DNA of 64,000 bases from Demequina capsici (GTDB lineage Bacteria > Actinomycetota > Actinomycetes > Actinomycetales > Demequinaceae), in contig NZ_CP134880.1 in NCBI RefSeq assembly GCF_032102965.1, positions 744,001 through 808,000 of the forward strand, read 5' to 3'. A model generated the notes under the pieces. That model searched no databases. It was not told the DNA's origin and saw only the letters and a program-made list of their open reading frames with translations. The first letter of the stretch is position 1. Each line of letters starts with the position of its first letter. Below, in pieces: positions 16,541-25,849 of the stretch. The translations under genes were made by a program, and so were the position numbers.

Positions 16541-19123
16541 TCAGGCGGTCGGCGCCTCCTCGGCCTGCCCATCGGCCGACTCGTCGACGTGATGAGGGAC
16601 AGGGTGGGTGCGCTCGAGCGCAGCGCCCTCGACGTCGACGTTGGGGAGGATCCTGTCGAGCCAGCCGGGGATCCACCACGCCTTGTCGCCCGCCAGGTGC
16701 ATCAGGGCGGGCACGATCAGCATGCGCACCACGAATGCGTCCGCGAGCACGCCGACCGCCAGGCCGAAGCCCATCGGGCGGATCATCGCGATGTGGCTGA
16801 AGATGAAGCCGCCGAAGACGGACATCATGATGATCGCCGCAGCGGTGACGACGGCGCGGCCGTGACGTCGTCCGGCGACGACGGCGCGGCGGGCGTCGAG
16901 CCCGTGGATGTAGGACTCCCGCATGCCGGACGCGAGGAACAGCTGGTAGTCCATCGCGAGTCCGAACAGGATCCCCGTGAGGATGATCGGCAGGAAGTTC
17001 AGCACAGGCCCCGGGTCGTGGACGCCGAAGATGCCTCCGAGCCAGCCCCACTGGTACACGGCGGTGACCGCGCCGAACGCCGCGAACAGCGACAGGACGA
17101 ACCCGAGCGTCGCCATGAGCGGCACGAGCAGGGACCGGAAGACGACGATCAGGATCAGCAGCGACAGGCCCACGACCACGACGAGGTACACGGGCAGCGC
17201 CGAGGCGAGCTTCTCGGAGATGTCGATGTTGCCGCTCGCCTCGCCGGCCACGCCGAGCACGGTGCCGTCGTCGAGGGGGGAGAGGGCGCGCAGCTCGTGC
17301 ACCAGCGCCTCGGTCGACTCGCTCGACGGGCCCTCCTTCGGGATCACCTGGAACGCGAGGAACGAGTTGTCGGCGGACACGCCCGCAGGGCTGACCGCGA
17401 CGACGTCCTCGTTGGCCATGAGCGCGTCGACGATCGACACCTGGGCGGCGAGCAGGTCGTCGTCGGAGACCGCCTCCGGCAGGTCCGCGGTCACCAGCAG
17501 GGTGCCGTTGAGGCCCTCGCCGAACTCCTGGTCGGTGATCTTGTATGCCTGGTACTGGGTGGAGCTGGTGGGCTCCTGCGTGCCGTCGGGCAGGCCGAGC
17601 CGCATGGACAGCGCGGGGATCGCGATGACCAGCAGGACCGCGGCCGCACCGACCGCACCCAGGACCGCGCGCCAGGTGCGCATCGGCGCCACAGGCTTCT
17701 CGTGGTGCTCGGGAGCGCCGACCGTGGCGCGCGCCTTCCTGCCCAGCGCGCGCAGGCCGATCAGGCCCAGGAGCGCGGGGGTGAGCGTCACCGCGACCGC
17801 GACCGCCACGGCGACGGCGAAGGCGCCGACGGAGCCCATGACTCCGAGGAACGGGATCCCGGTGACGTTGAGCGCCAGCAGTGCGATGAGGACGGTGGTG
17901 CCGGCGAACACGACTGCGTTGCCCGACGTGCCGTTGGCGAGGCCGACGGACTCATGGACGTCCATGCCGCGTCTCAGCTGGGTGCGGTGCCGGTTGACGA
18001 TGAACAGCGAGTAGTCGATGCCGACCGCCAGCCCGAGCATCACGCCGAGGATCGGCGTGACGGAGGACATCTCGACAACGTCGGAGAACGCCAGCGCCGT
18101 CGCGACGCCGACCCCGACGCCGATGACCGAGGTGACGATGGGCAGGAGCGCCGGCAGCGCGGCGCGCATCATGACGAGCAGGACGACGAGCGCGAGCACC
18201 ACGCCGGCGATCTCACCGAAGCCGAGGATGCCTTCGACGGAGGTGGCGAGGTCGGCCGAGAAGTACACGTGGAGGTCGTCGGGCGTCGCGGCGGTGATGT
18301 CGTCGATGACCGCCGTCTTGTCCTCCTGCGCCAGGGTGAAGGCGGACTCGGAGAAGTGGACGATTCCGAGCGCGGTGGTGCCGTCCTCGGACACCGTCCG
18401 GATCTCGGAGGCCGCCGCGGCGAGCCGCTGGCCCAGGTCGAGCTGCTCGGTCTGGGTGGCGAGCTGCTCCACGCTGGCGTCGAGCTGGTCCTGCTGGGTC
18501 TGGATCTGCGCGAGGCCGTCGTCGATCTGCTGCTGCTGCGCGTCGATCTGCGCCTGCTGTGCGTCGAACTGGTCCTTCGCGTACTCGTAGGTGCCGTTCG
18601 CCTTCGCCGCCTGGATCGCGGCATCGAGCTGCGCCTGGCCTGCGTCGAGCTGCGACTGCCCGTCCTCAAGCTGCGCCTTCGCGGCGTCCAGCTGCTCCTG
18701 GCCGGAGGCGATCTGGTCCTGCGCATCGGCGATCTGCGCCTGGCCGTCGCTGATCTGCTGGAGCTGGTCCGCGATCTGCGCCTGGGTGGCGAACGGATCG
18801 ATGACGGAGTCCACGGAGGCGGTGTCGAGCGCCGCGTTGAGGGCGTCGGTGATCTCCTGCTGCTGAGCCTCGGTGAGCTCGGAGCCGTCGGCGCTCTGGA
18901 AGACGACTCTGGCGCTGAGGCCGTCGAGACCGTCGATCTCCTGCTTGAGCTGGTCCGTGACCCGCTCGGTCTCCGTGCCTGGGATGGAGAACGAGTCCGT
19001 GAGGGTGCCGCCGAATCCGAGGAACGCGGCCCCGGCGATCAGCAGGGTGGCGATCCATGCTCCGATGACGACGAAGGGATGCCTCGAGGATGAGGATCCC
19101 AGGCGATAGAGGAGGTTGGCCAC
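16541..19123 (-). CDS. MMPL/RND-family exporter with periplasmic coiled coil (860 aa)
   Basis: Membrane protein with the 12-helix RND-like plan: one N-terminal helix, a large external loop, a block of helices (about 280-480), a second loop and a C-terminal block. MMPL marks include the GIDYSLFIVNRHR and AMDYQLFLASGMRE motifs; the GxDY/MDY aspartates are part of the proton relay. The first external loop (about residues 115-230) is a long run of short Gln/Ile/Asp repeats (pattern QAQI-DAQDQI), predicted to be a coiled coil like that of YhgE/Pip-type proteins. GTG start is at 19121-19123. Divergent and downstream TetR genes suggest drug or lipid export under repression. Confidence 0.9.
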   Translation of the reverse strand: MANLLYRLGSSSSRHPFVVIGAWIATLLIAGAAFLGFGGTLTDSFSIPGTETERVTDQLKQEIDGLDGLSARVVFQSADGSELTEAQQQEITDALNAALDTASVDSVIDPFATQAQIADQLQQISDGQAQIADAQDQIASGQEQLDAAKAQLEDGQSQLDAGQAQLDAAIQAAKANGTYEYAKDQFDAQQAQIDAQQQQIDDGLAQIQTQQDQLDASVEQLATQTEQLDLGQRLAAAASEIRTVSEDGTTALGIVHFSESAFTLAQEDKTAVIDDITAATPDDLHVYFSADLATSVEGILGFGEIAGVVLALVVLLVMMRAALPALLPIVTSVIGVGVGVATALAFSDVVEMSSVTPILGVMLGLAVGIDYSLFIVNRHRTQLRRGMDVHESVGLANGTSGNAVVFAGTTVLIALLALNVTGIPFLGVMGSVGAFAVAVAVAVAVTLTPALLGLIGLRALGRKARATVGAPEHHEKPVAPMRTWRAVLGAVGAAAVLLVIAIPALSMRLGLPDGTQEPTSSTQYQAYKITDQEFGEGLNGTLLVTADLPEAVSDDDLLAAQVSIVDALMANEDVVAVSPAGVSADNSFLAFQVIPKEGPSSESTEALVHELRALSPLDDGTVLGVAGEASGNIDISEKLASALPVYLVVVVGLSLLILIVVFRSLLVPLMATLGFVLSLFAAFGAVTAVYQWGWLGGIFGVHDPGPVLNFLPIILTGILFGLAMDYQLFLASGMRESYIHGLDARRAVVAGRRHGRAVVTAAAIIMMSVFGGFIFSHIAMIRPMGFGLAVGVLADAFVVRMLIVPALMHLAGDKAWWIPGWLDRILPNVDVEGAALERTHPVPHHVDESADGQAEEAPTA

Positions 19124-19204
19124 GTCAAAGCCTTTCGGGGGTGTCTGTGGGGACGGGTGCGGCGACGATGCCTACGCTCACTCTAGCCGGATTCTCGCAG
19201 TTAC

Positions 19205-19218
19205 CCAACAGATGTTGG
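19205..19218. promoter_or_regulatory. TetR operator between the exporter and its divergent regulator
   Basis: CCAACA-GA-TGTTGG is a perfect 6+2+6 inverted repeat in the 137-bp divergent region between the MMPL gene (start 19123) and the TetR gene (start 19261). Position and symmetry fit autoregulation plus control of the exporter by the adjacent TetR protein. Confidence 0.6.
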
Positions 19219-19260
19219 ATATCACTCGCGAGCGAAGGCCGGACCTGGCACGATGTCCCC

Positions 19261-19845
19261 ATGGATGCCCGTGTCGCTCGCACCCGAGCGCGCCTCCAGG
19301 AGGCGCTGCTCCAGCTCGCCAGGGAGCGCCCGGCGAGCGACGTGTCGGTCAGCGACATCGCGGAGCGGGCAGGCATCAACCGCAGCACCTTCTACCAGCA
19401 CTATGCCGATCGTGACATGCTGCTGGCCGATGCGCTGGACGCGGCGGCGGAGAGGGCAGGCGCCGAGCTGAGGCACGTGGATCTGGATCCGGACGTGCCT
19501 CCCGCCATGCTGGGCGACTTCCTCGCGCATATCGCCGACAACGCGGACGTCTACCGTCAGGCGCTCATCGGGAATGCGAGCGGCGCCGTGATCGTGAGCC
19601 TGCGGGCGCGCGTCGGCGCCATGATCACGGAGGCCGAGCCGGAGGGCGGCTGGGATGCCCAGGCGGTGCCGCTGGAGGTCATGTCCGCCGGTGTCGCGGG
19701 CAGCGTCCTGGGCGTCATCACCGCCTGGCTGGAGCGGGAGCCGATGGAGCCGCCGGAGCTGGCGGCGCAGTGGGCGTGGAAGGCGCTCTTCGGGCCGGGA
19801 CGCACGCTCGCCCCGCGTCATGCAGGCGAAACACGCGAAGGTTAG
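19261..19845 (+). CDS. TetR-family regulator, divergent from the MMPL exporter (194 aa)
   Basis: N-terminal HTH is canonical: SVSDIAERAGINRSTFYQHYADRDMLL (recognition helix NRSTFYQHY). The C-terminal half is the TetR_C_33-type helical ligand pocket with a conserved GxxxGVITAWLE-like segment. ATG 19261 was chosen because the HTH begins about 12 residues later; a CACGAT box 6 nt upstream could be the -10 of a leaderless transcript. Probably the repressor of the divergent exporter through the palindrome at 19205. Confidence 0.88.
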   Translation: MDARVARTRARLQEALLQLARERPASDVSVSDIAERAGINRSTFYQHYADRDMLLADALDAAAERAGAELRHVDLDPDVPPAMLGDFLAHIADNADVYRQALIGNASGAVIVSLRARVGAMITEAEPEGGWDAQAVPLEVMSAGVAGSVLGVITAWLEREPMEPPELAAQWAWKALFGPGRTLAPRHAGETREG

Positions 19846-19919
19846 CATCGTGCCCACGCAGGCCCTCCGCTAGAGACGGGCCCCGCCTCTCGGGTCCTGC
19901 GCCGGAAGGTCCCCAGACC

Positions 19920-20687
19920 ATGTCAGACATCGTCGACAAGTCCGCAGTCGGACTCGATGCCCGCCAGTACCACATCGACATCGCGCCGGGGGAGGTGGGG
20001 ACCGTCGCGCTGCTGCCGGGCGATCCGTTCCGCGTTCCGTTCGTCGCGGAGTTCCTCGACCACGTGAAGGACGTCGCTCACAAGCGTGAGCACCGCACCA
20101 TGACCGGCTACTACAAGGGCCGCCTCATCACCGCCACGTCCACCGGCATGGGCTGCCCCTCCACCGCGATCGCGGTCGAGGAGCTCGCCCGCGTGGGCGT
20201 GACCTCCTTCATCAGGGTCGGTTCGTCCGCAGCGCTCCAGCCGGGTGTCGAGCCAGGAGACCTGCTCGTGTCCGAAGGCTCGCTGCGCAACGACGGCACC
20301 ACCGCCGCCTACGTCCACCATGGCTACCCGGCGATCCCCGACCTCGCGATCGCGCAGTCCCTCAAGGAGACCGCAGCCGCGGTGATGGCCGGCAGCGAGA
20401 GGTCCGTGTTCTCCGGCATCAACGCGACCGACGACGCGTTCTACGCCGAGGGCCCGGAGTGGATCGCCGAGCTCTCCAGGATGGGGATCCTCAACGTGGA
20501 GATGGAGAGCTCCGCCATGTACGTGGTCGCGCGGCTTCGCGGCCTGCGCGCGGGAATGGTCTGCGCCTGCTCGTCGAACCTCGTGACAGGCGACAGCGTG
20601 TACGGCGACAAGAACGCGCGGCTCAAGGAGGGCTGGATGGCGTCGATCGAGGCCGCGCTCGAGACCGCGGTGGCGCTCGAGCTGTGA
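19920..20687 (+). CDS. Nucleoside phosphorylase, uridine phosphorylase-like (255 aa)
   Basis: PNP_UDP_1 family enzyme that splits a nucleoside with phosphate to a base and ribose-1-phosphate. The phosphate-binding GDPFRV motif, the STGMGCPS segment, IRVGSSAALQ and the ribose-binding VEMESSAMYVVARL are visible. The sequence is closer to uridine phosphorylase (Udp) than to purine-specific DeoD. ATG 19920 lies 8 nt after GGAAGGT. Base specificity is an inference. Confidence 0.85.
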   Translation: MSDIVDKSAVGLDARQYHIDIAPGEVGTVALLPGDPFRVPFVAEFLDHVKDVAHKREHRTMTGYYKGRLITATSTGMGCPSTAIAVEELARVGVTSFIRVGSSAALQPGVEPGDLLVSEGSLRNDGTTAAYVHHGYPAIPDLAIAQSLKETAAAVMAGSERSVFSGINATDDAFYAEGPEWIAELSRMGILNVEMESSAMYVVARLRGLRAGMVCACSSNLVTGDSVYGDKNARLKEGWMASIEAALETAVALEL

Positions 20688-20729
20688 GCCGAGGGCGAAC
20701 GGCCCTACCGTCGTGTCGGTGCAACCCCT

Positions 20730-20735
20730 TACACT
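20730..20735 (+). promoter_or_regulatory. -10 box of the ssrA promoter
   Basis: TACACT at 20730-20735 lies 17 nt before the mature 5' end of tmRNA. A -35 element is not convincing (TCGTGT/GTGCAA region). The precursor would need 5' trimming by RNase P. Confidence 0.45.
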
Positions 20736-20752
20736 GGAGGCACAACTCCACA

Positions 20753-21115
20753 GGGGATGATCGGTTTCGACGTGTGTTTACTTCCTAGGGGAAGCGGGCC
20801 GAGGACGCAGGGTTATCTCGTAAACGCCCTCTGCAAACTATAGGTGCCGATTCCAAGCGCACCGACTTCGCCCTCGCTGCCTAAGCGAGCCTCGAAGTCC
20901 GTCAGCCCAGGCTAGATCCCGACCTGGTCCCTGGCGTCATCTAGGGAACTGGCTGCACCTCCTCGTCGTCGGGGGGTGCGGGACTCTTAGACGACTGGGC
21001 CTATCTCACTTGCTCGCCTGATGCGGGTGAGGGGCCGAGAAACACTTCTCAGGCTGCGCCCGGAGAAGACCTGGGTTTGGACATGCGGACGCGGGTTCGA
21101 TTCCCGCCATCTCCA
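20753..21115 (+). ncRNA. ssrA: Transfer-messenger RNA, one-piece
   Basis: The tRNA-like ends are clear: 5' GGGGATGATCGGTTTCGAC and 3' GGTTCGATTCCCGCCATCTCC, where GGGGATG pairs with CATCTCC; discriminator A is at 21115. CCA is not encoded (CTC follows). The tag frame starts at the resume codon GCC 20846 and reads ADSKRTDFALAA followed by TAA at 20882-20884, an actinobacterial tag ending ALAA for ClpXP/ClpAP recognition. It rescues stalled ribosomes with SmpB (15218). The clpS adaptor gene is also in the window. Confidence 0.95.
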
Positions 21116-21135
21116 CTCATCCCTGTTGTTGCAGG

Positions 21136-21175
21136 CTGAAGGCCGCCGCACCCGTTCCGGGTGGGCGGCCTTCAG
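21136..21175 (+). terminator. Terminator after ssrA
   Basis: CTGAAGGCCGCC-G-CACCCG pairs with CGGGTG-GGCGGCCTTCAG around a 3-nt loop with one bulged G. It starts 20 bp after tmRNA and also lies just beyond the 3' end of the converging gene at 21191, so it can serve both. Confidence 0.75.
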
Positions 21176-21190
21176 CGCATCGGGCCGGTG

Positions 21191-22009
21191 CTACGGCAGG
21201 GCAGGGGCCAGCCTGCGCTGCAGGGCATCGAGGTCGCGATCCGTGACGTCGGCCGGGTCTTCGTACGGGAGGCGGATCCAGGTGCCTCCGTCGCGCAGCG
21301 GAAGGGACACCTCAGCCAGGCCCTCGACTGCGCCCGGGCCGCCGACCGCCTCGAGCTGGCGGGGACCGAGCAGGGTGCTCCATCCGAAGCCCCACACCTG
21401 GTTCGCCACGTCCCGGCGCGACGGTGACAGGCGGTTCGCACATTCCCACGGGCTCTCGGCGAGCCTGACCGGATGCGTGGCCGCGGTGATGAAGCCCGCC
21501 GTGGCGCCGAGCGCCTCCGAGGCGTCGTGCACCCACCGCTCCAGCGCTCCCACCGCCCAGTCGAGCCGCGCGCCGCCGCCGTACATCGCCCATCGCTGCA
21601 TGGTGAGCGTCACGATCATCCCCCCGACAGGGGTGGCGCTCCATGCCACCGTCGTGGGGAACGTGCATGCGACCCAGGCCGCCTCCATGCGGGGGTCGTA
21701 CCGTCGGAAGTCCTCGCGGACGGCGGCCTGCATCACCGTCGATCGGGCGCTGAACGCTCCTGCCTCCGGTGGTCCCTCGCTCCAACGCGTCGCCACGAAG
21801 TCGGGATCGACGCCGTCGGCTCCCATCGGTGCGGAGGGATGGTCGAGGTCGTCCCGGACCGTGGACGCAGTGCTGCTCCACGTCAGCTCGATGCCCATGG
21901 AGTGTGCGACGACGTCCTCGACTCCACGCCTCAGCGTCTCGAGGACGACAGCCGCTGCCACCGTCGAGTCCTGGGCGGCTACCGCCCCGATCAGCATCGG
22001 CTCCGCCAC
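21191..22009 (-). CDS. Uncharacterised protein (272 aa)
   Basis: No family recognised. Soluble, no signal peptide, Trp-rich (for example WVACTFPTTVAW and WGFGWSTLL), with an alternating hydrophobic pattern typical of an alpha/beta fold. GTG 22007-22009 is chosen because GAGGAGG lies four bases upstream; an ATG four codons later would be too far from it. A TAGGGT -10 candidate lies further upstream. It faces ssrA convergently and focA divergently, so context gives no functional clue. Codon use matches the chromosome. Confidence 0.65.
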   Translation of the reverse strand: MAEPMLIGAVAAQDSTVAAAVVLETLRRGVEDVVAHSMGIELTWSSTASTVRDDLDHPSAPMGADGVDPDFVATRWSEGPPEAGAFSARSTVMQAAVREDFRRYDPRMEAAWVACTFPTTVAWSATPVGGMIVTLTMQRWAMYGGGARLDWAVGALERWVHDASEALGATAGFITAATHPVRLAESPWECANRLSPSRRDVANQVWGFGWSTLLGPRQLEAVGGPGAVEGLAEVSLPLRDGGTWIRLPYEDPADVTDRDLDALQRRLAPALP

Positions 22010-22140
22010 GCGACCTCCTCGTGTCCCCGTGACACGCACCCTATCGGCGTGGATGCGCGCACGCATTCCTGGACACCATGTCCCGGATGCTGGGACCTCT
22101 GTACCTCTCATACGGGTGATGCGACCTCTATCGTCGAACC

Positions 22141-22995
22141 GTGCTTTCACTTGAAGAGACCGTCGAGGTCCACGCCCACGCCGCCGAGCACAAGTCCGAG
22201 CTGGCGAAGACCCCCACCCGTCTGCTCGTGTCGGGCATGCTGGCCGGCATGTGGATCGGCGTCGGCGACGTCCTCATGTGGTCCGCCGCCGGCCCGTTCA
22301 TCGTCGCGGACGCCCCCGCGGGCAAGCTCGTCGCGGGCATCGTGTTCGCCGCCGCGCTGACCATCGTCGTGTTCGCGGGCTCCGAGCTCGCCACCTCCGC
22401 CATGATGATCCTGCCGCTCGGAGCGATCCGGAAGGCCATCACGTGGGTCCGCGCAGGCGTCCTTCTGCTCAGCGTGTTCTTCTCCAACATGGTCGGCGCG
22501 TTCGCCTTCGCCTGGGTGATCATGCAGACCGGCATCCTCAACAGCGGGCCGGCAGGTGACTTCTACGCCTCGTACCTCGAGGGCAAGATCGAGCACTCGT
22601 CCGCCGAGCTGTTCTTCCGCGGCGTCATGTGCAACGTCCTCGTCTGCATGGCGATCTGGGCCGCGGGCCGCCTCAAGAGCGAGGCCGGCAAGGCGATCAT
22701 CATCTTCTGGGGCGTGCTGGCGTTCATCACCTCCGGCTTCGAGCACGTCGTCGCGAACATGACGACCTTCGCGCTGGGCCTCATGGGACAGGGCGACGTG
22801 GCCGTCACCTTCGGCGACTTCGTCAACAACATGATCTTCGTGGGGCTCGGCAACCTGGTCGGTGGCGGCATCGTGGTCGGGGTCGCGTACGCGTACGTCG
22901 CTGGCAAGGTCGGTCGTGGCAAGGCGCCGATCGTCGTCGCCGAGGACGGCAAGGACTGGCGTACCGACGCCCAGGAGGTCGGCGTCGAGGAGTAG
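22141..22995 (+). CDS. focA: Formate/nitrite transporter family channel (284 aa)
   Basis: Six-helix FNT channel. Family signatures are visible: the Ω-loop region FAGSELATSAMMILPLG, SNMVGA in helix 3, and the second signature around GFEHVVANMTTFALGL, where the histidine is the central gating residue. FNT proteins form pentamers passing formate, nitrite or hydrosulfide. With AdhE nearby, formate from mixed-acid fermentation is the likeliest substrate, but no pflB or nirBD is in the window. GTG 22141 follows TATCGT (22129-22134) by 6 nt: leaderless. Confidence 0.88.
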   Translation: MLSLEETVEVHAHAAEHKSELAKTPTRLLVSGMLAGMWIGVGDVLMWSAAGPFIVADAPAGKLVAGIVFAAALTIVVFAGSELATSAMMILPLGAIRKAITWVRAGVLLLSVFFSNMVGAFAFAWVIMQTGILNSGPAGDFYASYLEGKIEHSSAELFFRGVMCNVLVCMAIWAAGRLKSEAGKAIIIFWGVLAFITSGFEHVVANMTTFALGLMGQGDVAVTFGDFVNNMIFVGLGNLVGGGIVVGVAYAYVAGKVGRGKAPIVVAEDGKDWRTDAQEVGVEE

Positions 22996-23176
22996 GTCGA
23001 CCGCACCGACGCTCCGGGTGCGAATCCGCGCTCGAGGCCGACGCGTGAGGTTGGCCACTCCTCATGCCCCCGCCGGTATCAGTATGTGGACAACCTGTCT
23101 CGCAATTCGGTAACCTGCTCGCAACATCCCCGCGCTCGACGGTGTGCGCAGACTCTTCGCGCACCCTGAGGACTCC

Positions 23177-24169
23177 ATGATCACGCTCGAGCAGGTCTCC
23201 AAGACCTTCACCGCCCGCTCCGGGCAGGTGCGCGCGCTCGACGATGTGTCGCTCCATGTGGAGCCAGGCGAGATCTACGGCGTGATCGGCCGCTCCGGCG
23301 CGGGCAAGTCCACGCTGATCCGCGCCGTGAACATGCTCGAGCGTCCCGACTCCGGCACGGTCACCGTCGACGGCGTCGAGCTCACCGGCCTCGACGGTGC
23401 CCAGCTCCGACGCGCACGTCAGCGCATCGGCATGATCTTCCAGCAGTTCAACCTCCTCGAGTCCCGCACCGTCCGAGGCAACGTCGAGCTGGCGCTCGAG
23501 ATCGCCGGCGTGGATCGCGCGGCGCGAAGGACGCGCTCGGCGGAGATCCTCGAGCTGGTCGGCCTGACCGACCGTGCGGGCGCCCGCGTCTTCGAGCTGT
23601 CCGGCGGTCAGAAGCAGCGGGTCGGCATCGCCCGAGCCCTCGCAGGCAACCCCAAGGTGCTGCTGTCCGACGAGGCCACGAGCGCGCTCGACCCCGAGAC
23701 CACCGCGTCGATCCTGGGCCTGCTTCGCCGGCTCAACGAGGACCTGGGCCTCACGATCCTCCTCATCACGCACGAGATGGACGTGGTGAAGTCCCTGTGC
23801 GACTCCGCCGCGCTCATGCGCGACGGGCGGATCGTCGAGTCAGGCCGTCTGGACGACATCGTCGTGCGTGGCGAGTCGCTCATGTCGCCCGACCTGTTCC
23901 CACTCGGCGAGCTGCCCGACGCGCGCGGCACCACGATCATCGAGATCACCTTCGTGGGCCTCGCCTCGGAGGAGCCGGTGATCTCGCGGCTCGCCCGCAC
24001 CCATGAGCTCGACGTCAGCCTCCTCGGTGCCGCGATCGAGACCATTCACGGACGCCAGACCGGACGCACCCGCCTCGAGCTCACGGGCTCCGCGGCACAG
24101 GTCGACGCAGCTGTCGCCGACCTCCGCGGCCAGGGACTCACCGTGGCCAGGGTGAGGGAGGCGCGATGA
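23177..24169 (+). CDS. metN: Methionine ABC transporter ATP-binding protein (330 aa)
   Basis: ABC ATPase with Walker A GRSGAGKS, Q-loop IFQQFNLL, signature LSGGQKQRVGIARAL and Walker B VLLSDEATSALD. The C-terminal 80 residues form the NIL regulatory domain that binds methionine and inhibits transport, diagnostic of MetN. ATG 23177 is preceded by GAGGA; an in-frame ATG 33 bp upstream lacks a ribosome-binding site. It overlaps metI (ATGA). No SAM riboswitch or S-box is recognisable in the 181-bp leader. Confidence 0.92.
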   Translation: MITLEQVSKTFTARSGQVRALDDVSLHVEPGEIYGVIGRSGAGKSTLIRAVNMLERPDSGTVTVDGVELTGLDGAQLRRARQRIGMIFQQFNLLESRTVRGNVELALEIAGVDRAARRTRSAEILELVGLTDRAGARVFELSGGQKQRVGIARALAGNPKVLLSDEATSALDPETTASILGLLRRLNEDLGLTILLITHEMDVVKSLCDSAALMRDGRIVESGRLDDIVVRGESLMSPDLFPLGELPDARGTTIIEITFVGLASEEPVISRLARTHELDVSLLGAAIETIHGRQTGRTRLELTGSAAQVDAAVADLRGQGLTVARVREAR

Positions 24170-24909
24170 CCGACGGCACGGACTGGTCCAAGCTCCTCGA
24201 CACCGTGTGGCAGGCCACGGGCGAGACCCTCTACCAGGTGGGTTGGACGCTGCTGCTCACCGCGGTGCTCGGCACCGTCATCGGCGTGCTGCTGGTGGTG
24301 ACCGACAAGGGCGGCATGCTCGAGGCGCCGTTCGGCTCGCGTGCGTTCGGCAAGATCCTGAACGTCGTCCTCCAGCTGATCGTGAACCTGGGCCGATCGA
24401 TCCCGTTCCTCATCCTCATGATCGCGCTGATCCCGTTCACCCGGCTGATCCTCGGCACCGCGTTCGGCGTCACCGCCGCGATCGTGCCGCTCACGATCGC
24501 CGCGGTGCCGTTCTTCTCCCGGATCGTCGAGATGTCGCTGCGCGAGGTCGCGCCTGGCCTGCTCGAGGCGGGCTCGTCGCTTGGCGCCACCCGCTGGCAC
24601 CTGGTCACCAAGGTGCTCCTGCCCGAGGCGTTGCCCGGGCTGATCCTCGGGTTCACGACGACCGCCGTGTCCGTCGTCAACTACTCCGCGATCGTCGGCA
24701 CCATCGGCGGTGGCGGCCTGGGCGACGTCGCCGTGCGCTACGGCTACCAGCGGTACGAGACCGAGTACATCGTCGTCGTCATCATCGTGCTCGTCGCGAT
24801 CGTCGCGTGCATCCAGGCCGTCGGCGGCTGGATGTCCATGCGAATGCGACGGGGCGGCACCCCTTCCGCGCGCTCTGCCGCCGCGGTGCCGCCCGCCCAG
24901 GGCCTCTGA
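24166..24909 (+). CDS. metI: Methionine ABC transporter permease (247 aa)
   Basis: Five- to six-helix BPD_transp_1 permease. The EAA coupling loop reads EAGSSLGATRWHLVTKVLLPEALPG (core EAGSSLGAT), and the family-specific GGGGLGDVAVRYGYQRY near the C-terminus marks MetI. The start overlaps the metN stop and metQ follows after 87 bp, completing the importer. Confidence 0.93.
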   Translation: MTDGTDWSKLLDTVWQATGETLYQVGWTLLLTAVLGTVIGVLLVVTDKGGMLEAPFGSRAFGKILNVVLQLIVNLGRSIPFLILMIALIPFTRLILGTAFGVTAAIVPLTIAAVPFFSRIVEMSLREVAPGLLEAGSSLGATRWHLVTKVLLPEALPGLILGFTTTAVSVVNYSAIVGTIGGGGLGDVAVRYGYQRYETEYIVVVIIVLVAIVACIQAVGGWMSMRMRRGGTPSARSAAAVPPAQGL

Positions 24910-24996
24910 CCGGACGCCCTGGACCCGCAGCTCTCAGCACCCTCGCCGCGCCGAGCGCGGCATGCCGCACCCTTCCCAAGAAAGCAGGAACCACCC

Positions 24997-25833
24997 ATGC
25001 GCAAGCACCTCCTTCCCCTCACCGCTCTCGCAGCGACCGCTGCACTCGCCCTCGCGGCCTGCTCGGGCTCGACCGACTCGGACGCGACCGCCTCCGGTGA
25101 CTCGACCGCCGGGCTGCAGACGCTCGTGGTCGGAGCGACCGCCGTGCCGGCGGGCGAGATCGTGCAGTACATCATCGACTCCGGCCAGGCGGCCGCCGCG
25201 GGCCTCGACATCCAGATCACGGAGTTCTCGGACTACAACACGCCCAACCCGGCACTGTCGGAGGGCGCGACCGACGTCAACCTCTTCCAGCACAAGCCGT
25301 TCCTGGACCTCTACAACGAGAACTCCGGTGACGACCTGGTGAGCGTCGGCGAGGTCTACCTGCCGCCGCTCGCGCTGTACTCCAAGAAGGTCGACTCCCT
25401 GGACGCCCTGCCCGAGGGCGCGTCGATCGCGCTGCCCAACGACGGGTCGAACGAGTCCCGTGCGCTGCTGCTGCTCCAGTCGGCGGGCCTCATCGAGGTC
25501 GCTGACGGCGGCTCCACCGTCGCGGACATCACGTCGAACCCCCACGGCTACCAGTTCCTCGAGGTCGACGCGGCCAGCCTGCCTGCCGCGCTCGACGACC
25601 AGGACGCCGCGATCGTGAACTTCTCGTTCGCGTCGGCCGCGGGCCTGTCGTCGGACCTGCAGCTGCTGTCCGAGGGCACCGACTCGCCGTACTTCAACAT
25701 CCTCGCCACGCGCGCCGAGCTTGCCGACGACGCCCGCGTCCTCGCGTTCTACGATCTGCTGACCTCGGCTGAGACCCAGCAGTGGATCGAGGACGAGTAC
25801 AACGGTCTCGTCGTCCCGGCGGCCGTGTCGTAG
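24997..25833 (+). CDS. metQ: Methionine-binding lipoprotein, NlpA/MetQ family (278 aa)
   Basis: Lipoprotein signal with lipobox LAAC (Cys22) followed by a Ser/Asp-rich linker. The mature part shows NlpA motifs: VVGATAVPAGEIV, NLFQHKPFLD (ligand-binding region), ALPNDGSNESRALLLLQSAGLI and a late NILATR. It delivers methionine to MetNI from the cell surface. A transcription terminator follows directly. Confidence 0.92.
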   Translation: MRKHLLPLTALAATAALALAACSGSTDSDATASGDSTAGLQTLVVGATAVPAGEIVQYIIDSGQAAAAGLDIQITEFSDYNTPNPALSEGATDVNLFQHKPFLDLYNENSGDDLVSVGEVYLPPLALYSKKVDSLDALPEGASIALPNDGSNESRALLLLQSAGLIEVADGGSTVADITSNPHGYQFLEVDAASLPAALDDQDAAIVNFSFASAAGLSSDLQLLSEGTDSPYFNILATRAELADDARVLAFYDLLTSAETQQWIEDEYNGLVVPAAVS

Positions 25834-25849
25834 CCGACTGCCACAGCGA

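Noticed and set aside
21021..22154. A long plus-strand open frame across the ssrA 3' end and the 21191-22009 gene
   Set aside because: It runs through the tRNA-like part of tmRNA and a terminator, and its composition is that of an antisense shadow.
22996..23176. SAM riboswitch upstream of metN
   Set aside because: No S-box-like stem arrangement or conserved core could be recognised, and no terminator hairpin with alternative pairing.
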